64,000 nucleotides of DNA. Origin: Schistocephalus solidus. Its lineage: Eukaryota; Platyhelminthes; Cestoda; Diphyllobothriidea; Diphyllobothriidae. Where the stretch lies: NCBI GenBank assembly GCA_017591395.1, contig WEDG01005603.1, positions 60,418 through 124,417 on the forward strand, written 5' to 3'. Made by a program: the position numbers and the translations under genes. The notes under the pieces are model-generated. The model was not told where the DNA came from, did not search any database, and worked only from the letters and a program-made list of their open reading frames with translations. Below, one piece after another: positions 22,835 through 33,735 of the stretch (positions are counted from its first letter, which is position 1; each line of letters starts with the position of its first letter).

Positions 22835-23140
22835 CCACATTATCAACATATCGTACATGTCACTATGCGACTGCCTGTGAGTTCTCTAGTCTGAGTTTCA
22901 GGGCAAAACGGAACATAAATGTTCCTTAAGCAGATCGGTGAGCCACACACTATCATCATATTCCCGATTGCAACTGACAAAGCAACGAGCCCGTGGCTCA
23001 ATGGTAGAGCGTTCGACTCAAATGCCAAAGGTCGTGGGTTCGAATCCCAGGTGTTCCACACTTGGGATTTGGTATGACTGGCTGATGACGGCTAATAAGC
23101 CAGAAATGGCCATTTCGGTCTCCCTTGTCTTTGTCGGTTC
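22835..23140 (+). mobile_element. SINE-HH copy, inverted relative to the tandem
   Basis: A single full-length unit of about 305 bp on the plus strand. The 5' body (ATGCGACTGCCTGTGAG, GGAACATAAATGTTCC) comes first, then the tRNA-like head with GTGGCTCAATGGTAGAGCG and GGTTCGAATCCCAGG, the hammerhead-like core, and GTCTTTGTCGGTTCC. It ends in a (TA)n tract. It meets unit 3 of the minus tandem head-on, giving an overall inverted arrangement. Confidence 0.85.
23076..23120 (+). ncRNA. Hammerhead-like ribozyme, inverted copy
   Basis: GACTGG, CTGATGA, CGGCTAATAAGCCA, GAAATGGCCATT, then TCGGTC. The core is intact. The last segment has T for C at its first base, replacing a GC pair with GU next to the cleavage site. 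Confidence 0.58.
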
Positions 23141-23146
23141 CTTTCC

Positions 23147-23166
23147 ATATATATATATATATATAT
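23147..23166. repeat. (TA)n microsatellite
   Basis: A short TA tract between the SINE-HH cluster and the next PLE end. Confidence 0.9.
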
Positions 23167-23220
23167 TGAAATACGAGCATCCCAAAATATTTAATTAGAA
23201 GGGATGCGGTTCTTTGGGAA

Positions 23221-23283
23221 AATACGAATTTTAATACGTAAATTGGCAGAACTGGTGCCCCAGCTCGTAGTCAGAGTTTGGGA
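23221..23283 (-). ncRNA. Hammerhead-like core, PLE-4 left end
   Basis: On minus: CCAAACT, CTGACTA (one core change, G8 lost), a stem II with CTGG and CCAG, then AATTTACGTATTAAAATTC, where AATTT pairs with AAATT to leave a C at the cleavage position. A degraded relative of the right-end copy. Confidence 0.35.
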
Positions 23284-23684
23284 TTGTACAAGAACAATAA
23301 AATTATTAACCATGTCTAACAGAAGATTCTACGGTTGGGTGATGTCTGCGCCAATACGCGTTAAGACGAGATGACCTATCCCAGGTTTTCCTGCACACAC
23401 TGGTTACTGGTCATAAATTTGCCTGGGAGAGCATTCGGATCGTGGGCAACCGCCCAATGAGAAAAGGCCACGAATTCCTGAAAACAATGCACTCATAGGA
23501 GGCGTTCATCAATCGGTATATCTATTTAGCTGCCCCATACAAATTCCTCAAGCACAAATTGAAATGTGCACGAGCAATCATGATGAGATGACAAACTGCA
23601 CTTAATACACATTAGCGCAACCATCGCTTATCGTAGAATCTACTATTATACACGGTTACTTAGTTAATTGTTCTTGTACACATT

Positions 23685-23745
23685 CCAAACTCTGACGACG
23701 ATCTGGAGCACCAGTTTCGGAAAGTTACGCATTAAACTTTGTTTT
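23685..23745 (+). ncRNA. Hammerhead-like core, PLE-4 right end
   Basis: CCAAACT precedes CTGACGA (23692-23698). Stem II pairs CTGG with CCAG plus outer CGA/TTCG. GAAA follows, and stem III is AGTT with AACT around a loop. The next bases TTGTTTT can pair with AAAC of the 5' strand to form stem I with one T-T mismatch. The arrangement satisfies a type I hammerhead with UU at the cleavage site. Confidence 0.45.
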
Positions 23746-23799
23746 CACCCAAAGAATCTCATCCCTAATTCTTCAATATATTTGTGTGTGCGTGTGTCT

Positions 23800-25680
23800 G
23801 TGTGTGCGAATGTTTTTGTTTCCTTCCTATCTGGTGGTCAGGGTTTTGCTTTGATCAATATAGGCAAGTAAGCCCGAAATTTTTTTGTATCGATATACCT
23901 ACATCTCTGTCGTCTCCGTCTGCTATACACCTATATAATCTTTCAAATATCGTGCAGCTTACATTCTGAGACCCTCGGGAAAATTTTAATTTTTGAAAAG
24001 TACCATATACATTTTAAAGTTTTAGAAACCCTCCATACAGTCTTTTAAAACTAAACCCTTTTTAACCACTTCCTATTCTTTTAACTCTGTACTTTACACT
24101 CCTAAATATATCTAGGAATATAATGAAAATACGGGAAAAACCGTGAAATACCGAAAATCTACGAAAATATACCAAGTGAAGACGCCCGAAGTATCAAGTC
24201 TGTACAAAGAAATCCGCGACGTGACGAGGATTACTGTATTCTGTATAATGTGCTTGCTAGGTAGTATGCCATCTATTTGATAATGCCGCCCATTTTGTCT
24301 GAGATTCCCACCATGTTTATTATATTTGAAACGAAAAGTTATGCACCCTGAGTGTAAGGTGACCAAAGAGATTAATACAGACGAAGGGCAAAAATGAAAT
24401 ATCTTACTTAACCTATCACTGGAATCATTATATGTACTGTAATTATATAGCTACATTATATGCTTAAATGAGGATCACGCTAATGGTTAACCAGGTAAGG
24501 GATATCAACATTTTATAGGAATCTTAATTAGATAAGTGAGCTGATGTTGGCATCCTGAGCCCATATCTATTATCATGTTAATTTAAGTCACTTGTATGGG
24601 TTAAGCAGGGATTTGACATGAGAGAATACCTTTTTAAAATGCTGATTTGTGTTTCTGCATTCAAAGACTAAATTCTTTTATGTCAGACTTGCGTACTTAT
24701 AGGGACAGCTGTAACATGGAATCTGATAAATGCTACTAGAATGCACATGGGGTTAAGACTCTTTTTCTATTTGCATGTTTTTCATGCATGGTATTCTCTT
24801 GTGCCGAGCTCCAGGCAATGAGCTTTCCTGACTTAGTTTTCTTCATAACATGAGACGAAGTGGTGGTCCACAAACTGCTGTTATCTTAAAATTCGTTGCG
24901 CGCCTTACATTTTATTGAGTTACAGAAATGAGTAGCATATTGGAAACAGTAAAATATATTCAAAATTGTGCTTCATACACAGAGAACACTAATAAACATA
25001 CAAAAGCTGCGGATGTTAACTATAATTATTGACAGAACTTAAGCTCAATACTAGTTAACGTTACATGTAAGCTATTCTCGAGCTACAGGTTAAAGTATGT
25101 GTACGCGAGCAATTGCTTAGCAGTGACCACCATTTAATGATAACGCATAAATTACCAATAACGCAATTCTCATTTAACCATAGAAAATAAATTCTGCGTC
25201 GTTTTTAAATATATTTGGTTTTAAAATAGAAAATAAATCAAGCTTTGAGAGATGTTAACTACCTTCACCAACCCAGTAACTTCCAGCTCACTTATATACA
25301 TTTCGCTTCCATTTTTTAAATCGAACATTGAGGTAACAGAGTTTATGTACATAATAAGACCCCAGGTATAACCTTCCTTATTGTTTTTAGCGCTTTAGGT
25401 TGAACTGGTTGCAGGAGGGTTTTAAGTAATATATCATAAGTACACCTCAAGTCTATGTCACTGGAAAATGTTAAACGTAGATGTGAGCGTCGCGTGCTAC
25501 AAAGCCGGGGTTTACAAGAATGTGTTATTTGTATTCAACAATCGAAAATCGACGTTCATTTATTCTTCGATTTTTCAATAAACAGTTCTTTATTATTCAT
25601 CTTTGGTCGCCACGCCATTACCTACGTGAGCTGTAAACCCCCGGCTCCAAGGCAAAAGGGTAATGTCCACGTTCGTCCAG
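23800..25680. other. Stretch without recognisable gene
   Basis: A TG/TGTGTC-rich microsatellite lies at about 23782-23815. The rest is AT-rich with motif-free ORFs. I see nothing else supportable. Confidence 0.5.
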
Positions 25681-25689
25681 GAACCAGGA

Positions 25690-25885
25690 TAGACTAGTGC
25701 ATGCCACGCTCGCTTGCTTGAACACTTCCTATCTCAGTCGACAGGAAGAAAGCCAGTTTGGGCTGTCACTGGATAATCCCCCTATTCAATGTTCTGATTT
25801 CGGCTTGGGCTTACACTGGCTAATGACGGTAAATAACCCAGAATTAATCATTCCAGTGGTCTCATCTTTGTTGGTTAAACATTTT
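25690..25885 (+). mobile_element. Diverged SINE-HH copy with compensated stem I
   Basis: The 45-nt window 25814-25858 reads CACTGG, CTAATGA, CGGTAAATAACCCA, GAATTAATCATT, CCAGTG. The core has lost G5, but both outer helices are retained: stem I has a CG pair in place of the GC pair seen elsewhere, and stem II is GGT/ACC instead of GGCT/AGCC. Flanking TCTTTGTTGGTT matches the family end. The tRNA head is badly decayed. Confidence 0.55.
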
Positions 25886-25899
25886 GAAATTATATAATT

Positions 25900-27370
25900 A
25901 AACCGTTCACTGAAGTAGATGGCAGGGATTCACGAACGTCTATGCTTTATGTCCTATAAATGTAACATTCGAGATCACTGCAAATGGCTTTTAGGTGTGA
26001 TTGCTCGATAAATTATTAGTACTCGACGACAGCTTACGCATGAGCAGTGAATGTCATTGTAACAGTTATCTTGGCTCAGACTATTAACAACTTACTGTAG
26101 ATATTGAGCTGGACCCTATGCAGCTAAGTTACCTAGAGTCTGAGTGAAAAGAGAAATCACATCCCGAACTACGCTGCTGATGCACAAAAACCTGAATGAT
26201 CATTGAATTTGGCATTGGGATGTCACAATAATTTATTGTTTGTAAATTCTAGCTAAATCTGATGCTTGACGATAATCTCTCACAAAAACCTCAAACTATA
26301 TAAGACAAATAGCACATTTTATTCCTGTTCTTCTATGGTGCGCGTATGGATACAGTTTTTACAGTTGCCCTTTTATTGTTAACCCTAAGTAAATCTACTA
26401 GCATATTTTTAACATCAAGACTTACTTTAAGTTGGTTCGTTGAGTTGGAATGACAGAGAAAAAAAAGCAGGTCGGCAAAAATTAGTTTCTGCAGAAAAGT
26501 ACTAACATTATGTTCAACACCTATACAAAGTCATCCTAGAAAGCGAGTGTCTTTTGGGTTAAATCCAGAAAGCCTCGAGCTGAGCTCGATTGATAGTGCT
26601 TGTTGTCCTTATGAACCCACGCTTGGCTAATTGCGCCTGAGGAGAAAAATCCCAGCTAATTTTGAATTTGACTAAAGGGTATTTAGGGATATAAACGAGA
26701 TTTATTAACAATCAAAATCAAGCGATAGCGCAAATTCATGACGCAGTAACGCGTCTCAAACCTTGTTCTTGGTGGTTGATCCCATTAAAGAAAGGGTGCA
26801 ACCTTTTTACAGCGACGACTGAGCTACGCTTTCAACATTTCTGGAAAAAAAGAGCTCATTCTTGCGTTACATTTGAAGGGCATTTGAATTTTGTGGCCTA
26901 TTTATTAAAATAATTATTTAAAACAATTATCCTCACAAAAAACCATCCGATACTTATTGCGAATACCAGAACTGCAATGACAATTTTAAAAAAACATCAT
27001 GGCACAATATGTTCTGTGATTCAATTCGCTCTGCACGTAGTCCTTGCTTAAAGGATATATTTTAAACGATCTTATGAAATTCGCAAAAACTGTATTTCCA
27101 AAATAACGAGTTGTACAGAATAAACGATATTGTGCTTACATGCTTCAGTAAGGCTTCATATGAACGCACGAGGAAGTGGAGCACCCATAATCACAGTTTT
27201 ATAAACTGCTACTTTTGAATGCTTTCATTAAAAAAGTGGCATAGTCTATCATGTAGGTACAACAAACTGAAACAGAATCTTAATTTTCACCAGAGATAAA
27301 AGCGGCCCAAAACAAATAATGGCTAAAGGAGGTAGAGACAGCAGAAACACCAATCCGGAGGTGGCTGCAC
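25900..27370. other. AT-rich stretch without recognisable gene
   Basis: No motif-bearing ORF, RNA gene or repeat is evident on either strand. Confidence 0.5.
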
Positions 27371-27379
27371 AGGGCTCGG

Positions 27380-27860
27380 TAGGCCGACGCTAAATCGATG
27401 TACCGAATGAGCCCAGGCTACAATTAATTCGAAGTTCATTTTTCTTCGGAGTGGACTTTGATCTTCTTGGCCACGAAGGTAAACCCCTGACACATTTATT
27501 GGGTGTGGGTAAGCACTTGTGATGATTCATTACCCCATTGCACAGACAGTTTATTTTCGTGCATGCGTGACCTGGGCACGCATCCAGTCCGACCCTTGCA
27601 GACACAAGAAGAGTGATCTCAAACTGCTTTGTTCGTGAGCCACCAAATGGTTATTGCGCAAACTGAGAAATTGTGTGGTGTTCGTCGCCTTCCTACAGAC
27701 CATTGTTTTGATTTCGCTTTTGGCACTTCGCCGGATGAGCACATCAAGAGAGGGCATCTGCTGCCTTTTTTCCTCTTTCTTTGTAAATTGTGTAGCTGGG
27801 GAGATTGAGTCGAGAAGATTATGAAAATTCGGTGGCAGGTTTTACTGATGAGGAAAAACC
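27380..27860 (-). mobile_element. PLE reverse transcriptase fragment
   Basis: The minus strand of about 27551-27780 reads MPSLDVLIRRSAKSEIKTMV, then CRKATNTTQFLSLRNNHLVAHE and SLRSLF. This matches the segment after RT motif C in PLEs (LPFLDVLI...T.VYRKATNTTQ.L...SNHP.AHKRSCVR.L). The frame breaks near 27600 and decayed sequence continues to about 27390. Neither the catalytic motifs nor the endonuclease remains. Confidence 0.65.
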
Positions 27861-27899
27861 TTTAGTCGACGAACTCGCCCCAAATGATAAGCAGCTGTT

Positions 27900-30800
27900 C
27901 GGTAAAGTCAATCTTTTTCAGTTTTTGTAGACAAATTCTGCCAAACAACCTGAAAAACTGATTGAAGAAGAACATGCTCTATCGAGTTTTATGGTATAAA
28001 GTTGCAGAGCAGACAGCATAGCTGACACCTAAAGGAACTTTTTAATAGATTTGGCATAACAAAACAATTAAATTGTAACTTTGCGAAGAGAATCGGTTAT
28101 ATTACAGGTAACCTTATGCGCGCAGGAAGCACCAGTTGTACTTTCAAGTCACGAAATAGATTTTCAGATAGAGTTCCGGATTTTTTAAGGCATACGCAAA
28201 TAGAATAAGTTATGGGACCATATTTTTATTTTGAGAAGGTTATTTAGGTTGTTATTGTATTTACATTGTCAAAATGAAATTATTTATGTCCTTGTCTGTT
28301 GAATAACGATTAAGTTAATATCTCGGACACAGGATACACGTTTGTCTATAAAGCTGACCAGCTAAATCTTTTTGCCGCATTTCTTTGCGTGTCAAGTTCT
28401 ATCTACTTTTTTGGTGCAGAGGCAGTTTTTTGCGTTCTTTTTAAAATATAAAGAAGAATAAATGGCATTTTCTTTGTTTTGATCAACAAAGGGAACATTT
28501 TTAAAATAAAAAAACTGAACGCTGTTTTTCCAAATTATGTTCGGAATGTTTCGACTCAATTAAGTTAAAAAAAAACTTGTATGTGACCAAGATCCGTTTG
28601 TGCCAGAAGACATTTGATTAAATGGCACCATAGTGCCCCATATAATTCCGATATACCATATAGGTTTGAGTGTAAGTTCCTAGAAGTGAAAATAGCTTCA
28701 TTGTTTGCTGAGGTCAATTGATGTTATTCTAAAAAAATTGTTTGTCCTTTGACATTATTCCTACATTTTTGCCACAACAATGATGAGAAATATAGAATTT
28801 ATTGGTAAATGTTGTGCATTAACACGCATTTTTGAATTTTTAAACCTTTTTGCTTGCATTATGGCATTTGACCGGGTTCCAGTGATGCGGTATTAAATAT
28901 AATGTTTGCTTTTCTTGCCTCACATAAAAAGTAGATCTGCTATCTGATTAACAGGCAACCAAAATTCTGAAGTGTTTTCGATCATAAAAAAATAATAAAG
29001 TATGGTGGTGATGTTACTTATCTCGCAACCTAGTCCTCAGTGTATTTCCATCACGCCAGAATGCCAGCTTTGAACGAGCTGTAAAGAATGACTAATTAAG
29101 TTTGATGTATTTTTCTCATTTATGATCGATACCTATATTAACTAATATTTTGTAGACAAAATACACAAGCAGTTTTGTTGTACTCCTTTCATCGTCCTGT
29201 AATTTTAAACTTGACAAAAGGGTATATTTTTTTGGTTTTTAACTGTTTCTTTTGAGATTTTGAAGACCGGTAAATGGTCATCCATAATACTTTTCTTTAT
29301 TTATGTTGCTTTTAAAGTAAATATCATGGTCCACATTGATTTTGTAATTTTATGAGCAATATGAGACATTTTCCTTGTGACCTAAAGAAGTTTGTCATTT
29401 TTCACAAAACGAATATGTACAGCATATATCGTGAAAACCTTGCGTTCAACATCCGATTCTGTTCAAAATAAGTCGATAATTTAGAACAAAAGATTTTAAA
29501 ATCAAAAGATACGCATTCTTCAGGTAAAACATTTAACGAAGACGTACATTTCTAGCAAATAAGTGCAAGAAAGCATATTTTTATGTACGTTTGCTACAAG
29601 ATACATTTTAAACATATAGGGGTATTGAACAACATGGAGAAAACCGGATACTCCATAGGTAGTTATTCTTCACATAATGGTAGTTATGCAGGTGGTCTGA
29701 TAGAAATTCGTTCAAAAGACGGTAACCTGATCGACTTTCTAAGGATAAGGCTGCATAATATATATATAGCAGCCCTACTTAATTTAACATTTCGAATGGA
29801 AAACAAGTTTCATGATATGATGTTTCTATTGTTTATTGATGAAAAACGGAAGCAAACAATAGATATCTATGGTTATCAATTCGCGTAACTGAAACCGAGT
29901 TAGGTGTCGTAAAATATAATAACATGGCACAGCAACTGATCGAAATGTGGCCTTAACCTCTCTACTGTCATTTATTCTTAACGTTTTTTAATGCATTATA
30001 TTAAAACTATGGATTTCATGAACATCAATTTAAACCACGCGCATTAGATTCCTTTTCCAGTGCGGAATGCGAGGAAACTGAATCCTAGAACTTTATAAAA
30101 CCCATGTCCATAAAACAAACTACTTTATAGAAGAAAAATAAACATAAAACTGTGCTATGCAATAAAAATGGTACCAGAATATAGAATGCTTATTTGCACA
30201 TCTGCTTTCAGCTCAGCAGTTAAGCATTCGAGGGAAACTTTGGGAGTCTCTTTTTCTAGCCAGAGTTGAAAGATTAATTAGGCTATACTACCTCGGTGCA
30301 TAATACCAAGACATTTTGGACACACAGAACGCCGGGTTTTTAAAGAATGTTTTTTGGCCCCTTGAAAAATTCACAGTCGATAAAAATGACTGCTTAAGAA
30401 GTTTGCATTTTCATTAGCTTTAAAAATGCAGATGTCTTTTATGGAAACCATGAGAGAAATATTTTTTATGTAATCACTTGATAGAAAAGCACGTCATCTT
30501 CAAATTGTTTCACTCAAAGAAGGGCAATTTAGGTTTAAAAAAAGTATCCTGTGCCTCAATAATTTAGAGCTCGAAAAGCCGTTGCAGTGCGTTTAAGGTT
30601 TTTGATCTTCCAGTTACAGGCCTGTCCTGGAAATAATATCATAAAATGAATTTATAAAATGCGATTTAAACGAACGTTGTAAGTCTTCAAAACTATTGCA
30701 ATTCGAAACATTTTAAAATTACAAGATAGCATTCTTTAGAGTTAAACATTTGAAGAAACCTGATTAGCTAGTTAGTGAGTACAAGAAGTAATTTTTATGT

Positions 30801-33060
30801 TTATCGTTTTTGTAAACTATATTTGCATCTAAAAAATTCAAAAATCTTTAAGATTGGACTCTACTTGGTTATTCCTTGTTCAACGAATGTGAAATTTTCA
30901 GAAGGGCAAAAGGATGTTCTTTCAAAATCTGACATCCGATGTGACTGAAATATGTTGCTATTTTTCTCCAAGATCATAAATATAAGAAGCCTTCTCATTC
31001 TTAATCTATAACGCATTACAACATTTTGGTAATAGTGCATTTGATAGTTCATTGACTATAACAAGCACACATACTCGTAAGAAGTAAGGAAACTTATATT
31101 TTGAAAGATTATTCATTCCAATCTATGAATGAATAAGACAGGAAAAACAAAACATTGAATAAGAAACTTTTTTATAAGCCCTCGGTCATATTTTCTCCAT
31201 AAATTAATAAAGCATGCTCAATGGTAGCCACCCGAGGGGTAAAGAGTTGAGTATGTGATTCGGGGTGGTATTTTTACCATCTTTTGCAATTTTTCTGCTT
31301 ATGCTTTATACGATAGACGGCTGAACATATCGGAGCTCAATTTGATCGGATGTGCGGGTTGGAACGCCAAGGAAGTAAAACTATTTTAGCTTGGGGATAA
31401 ATAAATCAAATCAAATTTAACCTACAAACCTGCCCAAACAGGAGGTAGAGGTATTAGCATCCTCCAGTGAGGATATGATGCGTATTGCTAGCTACAGTCG
31501 AGCACCACAAACCTCCGTCAATAGGCCGAGACATCGAAAGATGAAAAAAGTGACATTTGCAAGGCTAGCTCACTCAGCCACTCACCTACTCATTAATAAT
31601 TCTGATCGAGTTTAGACATTAAACGCATTAAGATTGGAGAACTGATCAAGTTCTCAAAAATGCCAGCAACAGAAAAATATGTTCTCTCGTGCGCGAACCA
31701 GGGTTCGTAGAGGTTCGGTGACATTCAACAAACACATTTTGTCTTTTAATTGGTATTAATTGATTCTTCAACAAAGTAGGTTTTGTTAGTTCTATTTATT
31801 GAAACCGATAAAATATAAGGGTTCGTGAAAACTCTTCTATATTTACTGATATTTTACGTTTATGAAGGTTTTAGTCAATTTTTTAAGTTTTACAAACAAG
31901 AAGCAACATTAACGGGACAAGTAACTTCCAAAACAAAGGCCTGCAATAAAAATGCCCTTTGTCAAATAAGCACCTTTGCTGTAAGTTTCATCTTAAATTC
32001 CTTTGTTCGGATAGTTCTTGGACGAATTTATACTATTTTGTATTTTTTCCAACTCAGACTCTCGAGATAAATTGGAATCGTTTTCTCACTTGTGCGCCTC
32101 CCGGAAAGTTACTGGTACTTTTGTTGCAGACCACTGCAGTTTTCTGATTTAAACTGACCATACAATTGCTCAATTAGTAAAGGCTTTTCCCATACGGTTT
32201 CAAAATAACTGACTAAAAACGTAAGGCCTAATAAAATATAAGTTATCGGTCCGGAATATAGGAGACTGTAAACTTTTGCACGAATGTATGAGCATTTTGA
32301 CTGATAATATGCATGCGAGAAGGACAGTTTCCTAAAAGGGCTAGGTGAATAAGTGAAACGTTAACATTTTAGGGGCCTAACATTAATAATCTCAGTTACT
32401 GCCATTATTTCATGAGTAAGGTTTGTGTATAATTTTTAAATGGCTCCAACCTACTGTTATGGCGCTTTTATACACAACTGCCAAAATGTCCGGTTTATAG
32501 GTCAAACATTTCTACAGTAATCCGATAGCTTCTTCGACGCTGTGAAAAAGAAACTTGTGATCTTGTTTTCTTTAGAAGCAGGAGTCTCTTCGATATACTG
32601 GTGTTAAAGTGTTTTTGGAAAGTAGTCCGTTGGCAGATTGAATTGACTTCAAAATTATTAGTATCGTGTTCAAAAACTGATGTGGGTGAGAGAAAACGTT
32701 TTAATATAACGGAGGATGGAAGGAGAGTAGAATGCGAATGCAAATATCGTAATTTCATCAGGACCGAAGATGCGGAAAAGAGAATAAAGGCCGACTGAGT
32801 TAATTAATGCAGCTGGCGCCAAAGTACTAATTGCAACAGTCGTAAGCAGCAGGATTTATTGGTGCGAACAAATTTCGCAACGGCTAATCAAATTCACCCC
32901 GCCTTTGTATAACTCAGATAACGAATGGAAGTAGACAGCAGTTTGAATTTACAGAACATCAATATATAGCAGCAAGGGTCAGAGGACAACGCGTTAGCTT
33001 AAAACTTCAGAGGAAAGAAAATGTTTGGGAAGAGCTTAAACAACTACAGCCCTGGAACAT
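27900..33060. other. AT-rich stretch without recognisable gene
   Basis: Only short motif-free ORFs. A weak AT-rich repeat links about 29510-29600, 30735-30830 and 54770-54850 (GCATTCTT, AAACATTT and a GTACAAGAA block), and GGATAAGGCTGCA recurs at 29745 and 54978. The ORF at 29583-29888 lies in this repeat and is probably not a gene. Confidence 0.45.
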
Positions 33061-33064
33061 CTAG

Positions 33065-33735
33065 AGGTAAAGATTACCAGGGCAATTGGAGCTTGACAAT
33101 GTGGTCTAGTTGCTTGAATAGGTCTGGATTCCCCGTCCGTATATATGCTGCTTCCAGGTAGCGCAAGGTCGGATTTATTCGTGCCAGAACGAATACTTGG
33201 AAAGCTGTGCTGAAGTCAACAGAGTGACCGCTGTCCAGCAGATGTTGAGTAATCGAAGACCATGGTACTTTATTTTCTTGTTTAAACAGCCAATTAGGCA
33301 AATGTACAGGGTCCTAGTTATCAATTGCCTTTGCGTTCGCCAAATGTACTTGCATCCGCAAGTGCACGTGAATTCATAAACACAATTTGGGGTGGCATGC
33401 AACATCAACGCATCCTTTGGCTGGTTAAATGGAAGGCTTATAGTAGGACTGATACCGATGAGCTCAGCTGCATTGTATGTTCTTTCTGTGGTGTAGAGTA
33501 ACAATCGCTTGATTGTATAATAAATGTTCTCACCCTTAAATGGTAAAGATGTCATAGTGGGCTTTTTAGAAACTGATTGTTTCGTCAATTTGGGCGTAAA
33601 GTGTTGATGGTATTTTGAGTGAAGCGTGCGGGATATCCACAGTTATTAATGTCTGCTTTGATGTGGGGATTTTCTGCATCTACAGTTGCCCTAGAGCAAA
33701 TATTTTTCGCTCTTTGAAAAACATTGCATAAAAGC
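33065..33735 (-). mobile_element. PLE-1, 3' portion with GIY-YIG endonuclease
   Basis: On minus: RAKNICSRATVDAE, then GYPARF (33600-33735), KQSVSKKPTMTSLPFKGEN, ERTYNAAELIGI, and CVYEFTCTCGCKYIWRTQRQ, the GIY-YIG start with paired cysteines and YI(W/G) (33370-33430). After a frameshift near 33290, SSITQHLLDSGHSVDF continues to a natural terminus KQLDHIVKLQLPW at 33074. This is the downstream half of the element whose RT half lies at 35185-35810. The two halves are split by PLE-2. Confidence 0.75.

Larger units (their letters stand above)
22125..22837 (-). mobile_element. Head-to-tail tandem of SINE-HH / retrozyme-like units
   Basis: Two complete units and a truncated third lie on the minus strand, with starts (GATAAGGTGG or variant) at 22128, 22432 and 22737, a period of 304-305 bp. 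Each full unit, read on minus, has a tRNA-like head (GTGGCTCAATGGTAGAGCG, then GGTTCGAATCCCAGG as box B). A 45-nt hammerhead-like core follows about 25 nt later, then TCCCTTGTCTTTGTCGG, and then a 130-nt body with GCGACTGCCTG and GGAACAT. Unit 3 stops at 22837, where an inverted copy begins. Tandem copies with precisely spaced ribozyme cores are the hallmark of retrozymes. The tRNA head is typical of SINEs transcribed by RNA polymerase III. No protein is encoded; the ORFs here are shadows. Confidence 0.85.
23198..23780 (+). mobile_element. PLE-4 3' fragment bounded by inverted repeats
   Basis: The ends 23198-23311 and 23665-23780 are inverted copies at roughly 75-80 percent identity. Between them the plus strand reads VTGHKFAWESIRIVGNRPMRKG, then HEFLKTMHS and INRYI, the C-terminal part of a PLE GIY-YIG endonuclease (GHxFxW strand and the R...E helix), with stops. 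Each inverted end carries a hammerhead-like core. Inverted terminal organisation is known for PLEs. This copy is truncated and inactive. Confidence 0.7.

Noticed and set aside
22990..23060. Functional tRNA gene in SINE-HH head
   Set aside because: A good box B and D-arm, but no anticodon stem, and the sequence is repeated with the SINE body.
22106..23198. ORFs of 60-98 codons across the SINE-HH cluster
   Set aside because: They recur only because the non-coding unit is repeated; frames are not conserved between copies and overlap the tRNA-like head and ribozyme core.
29583..29888. 101-codon plus-strand gene
   Set aside because: Part of the sequence (GGATAAGGCTGCA block) recurs at 54.98 kb without an open frame, so it is probably a repeat.
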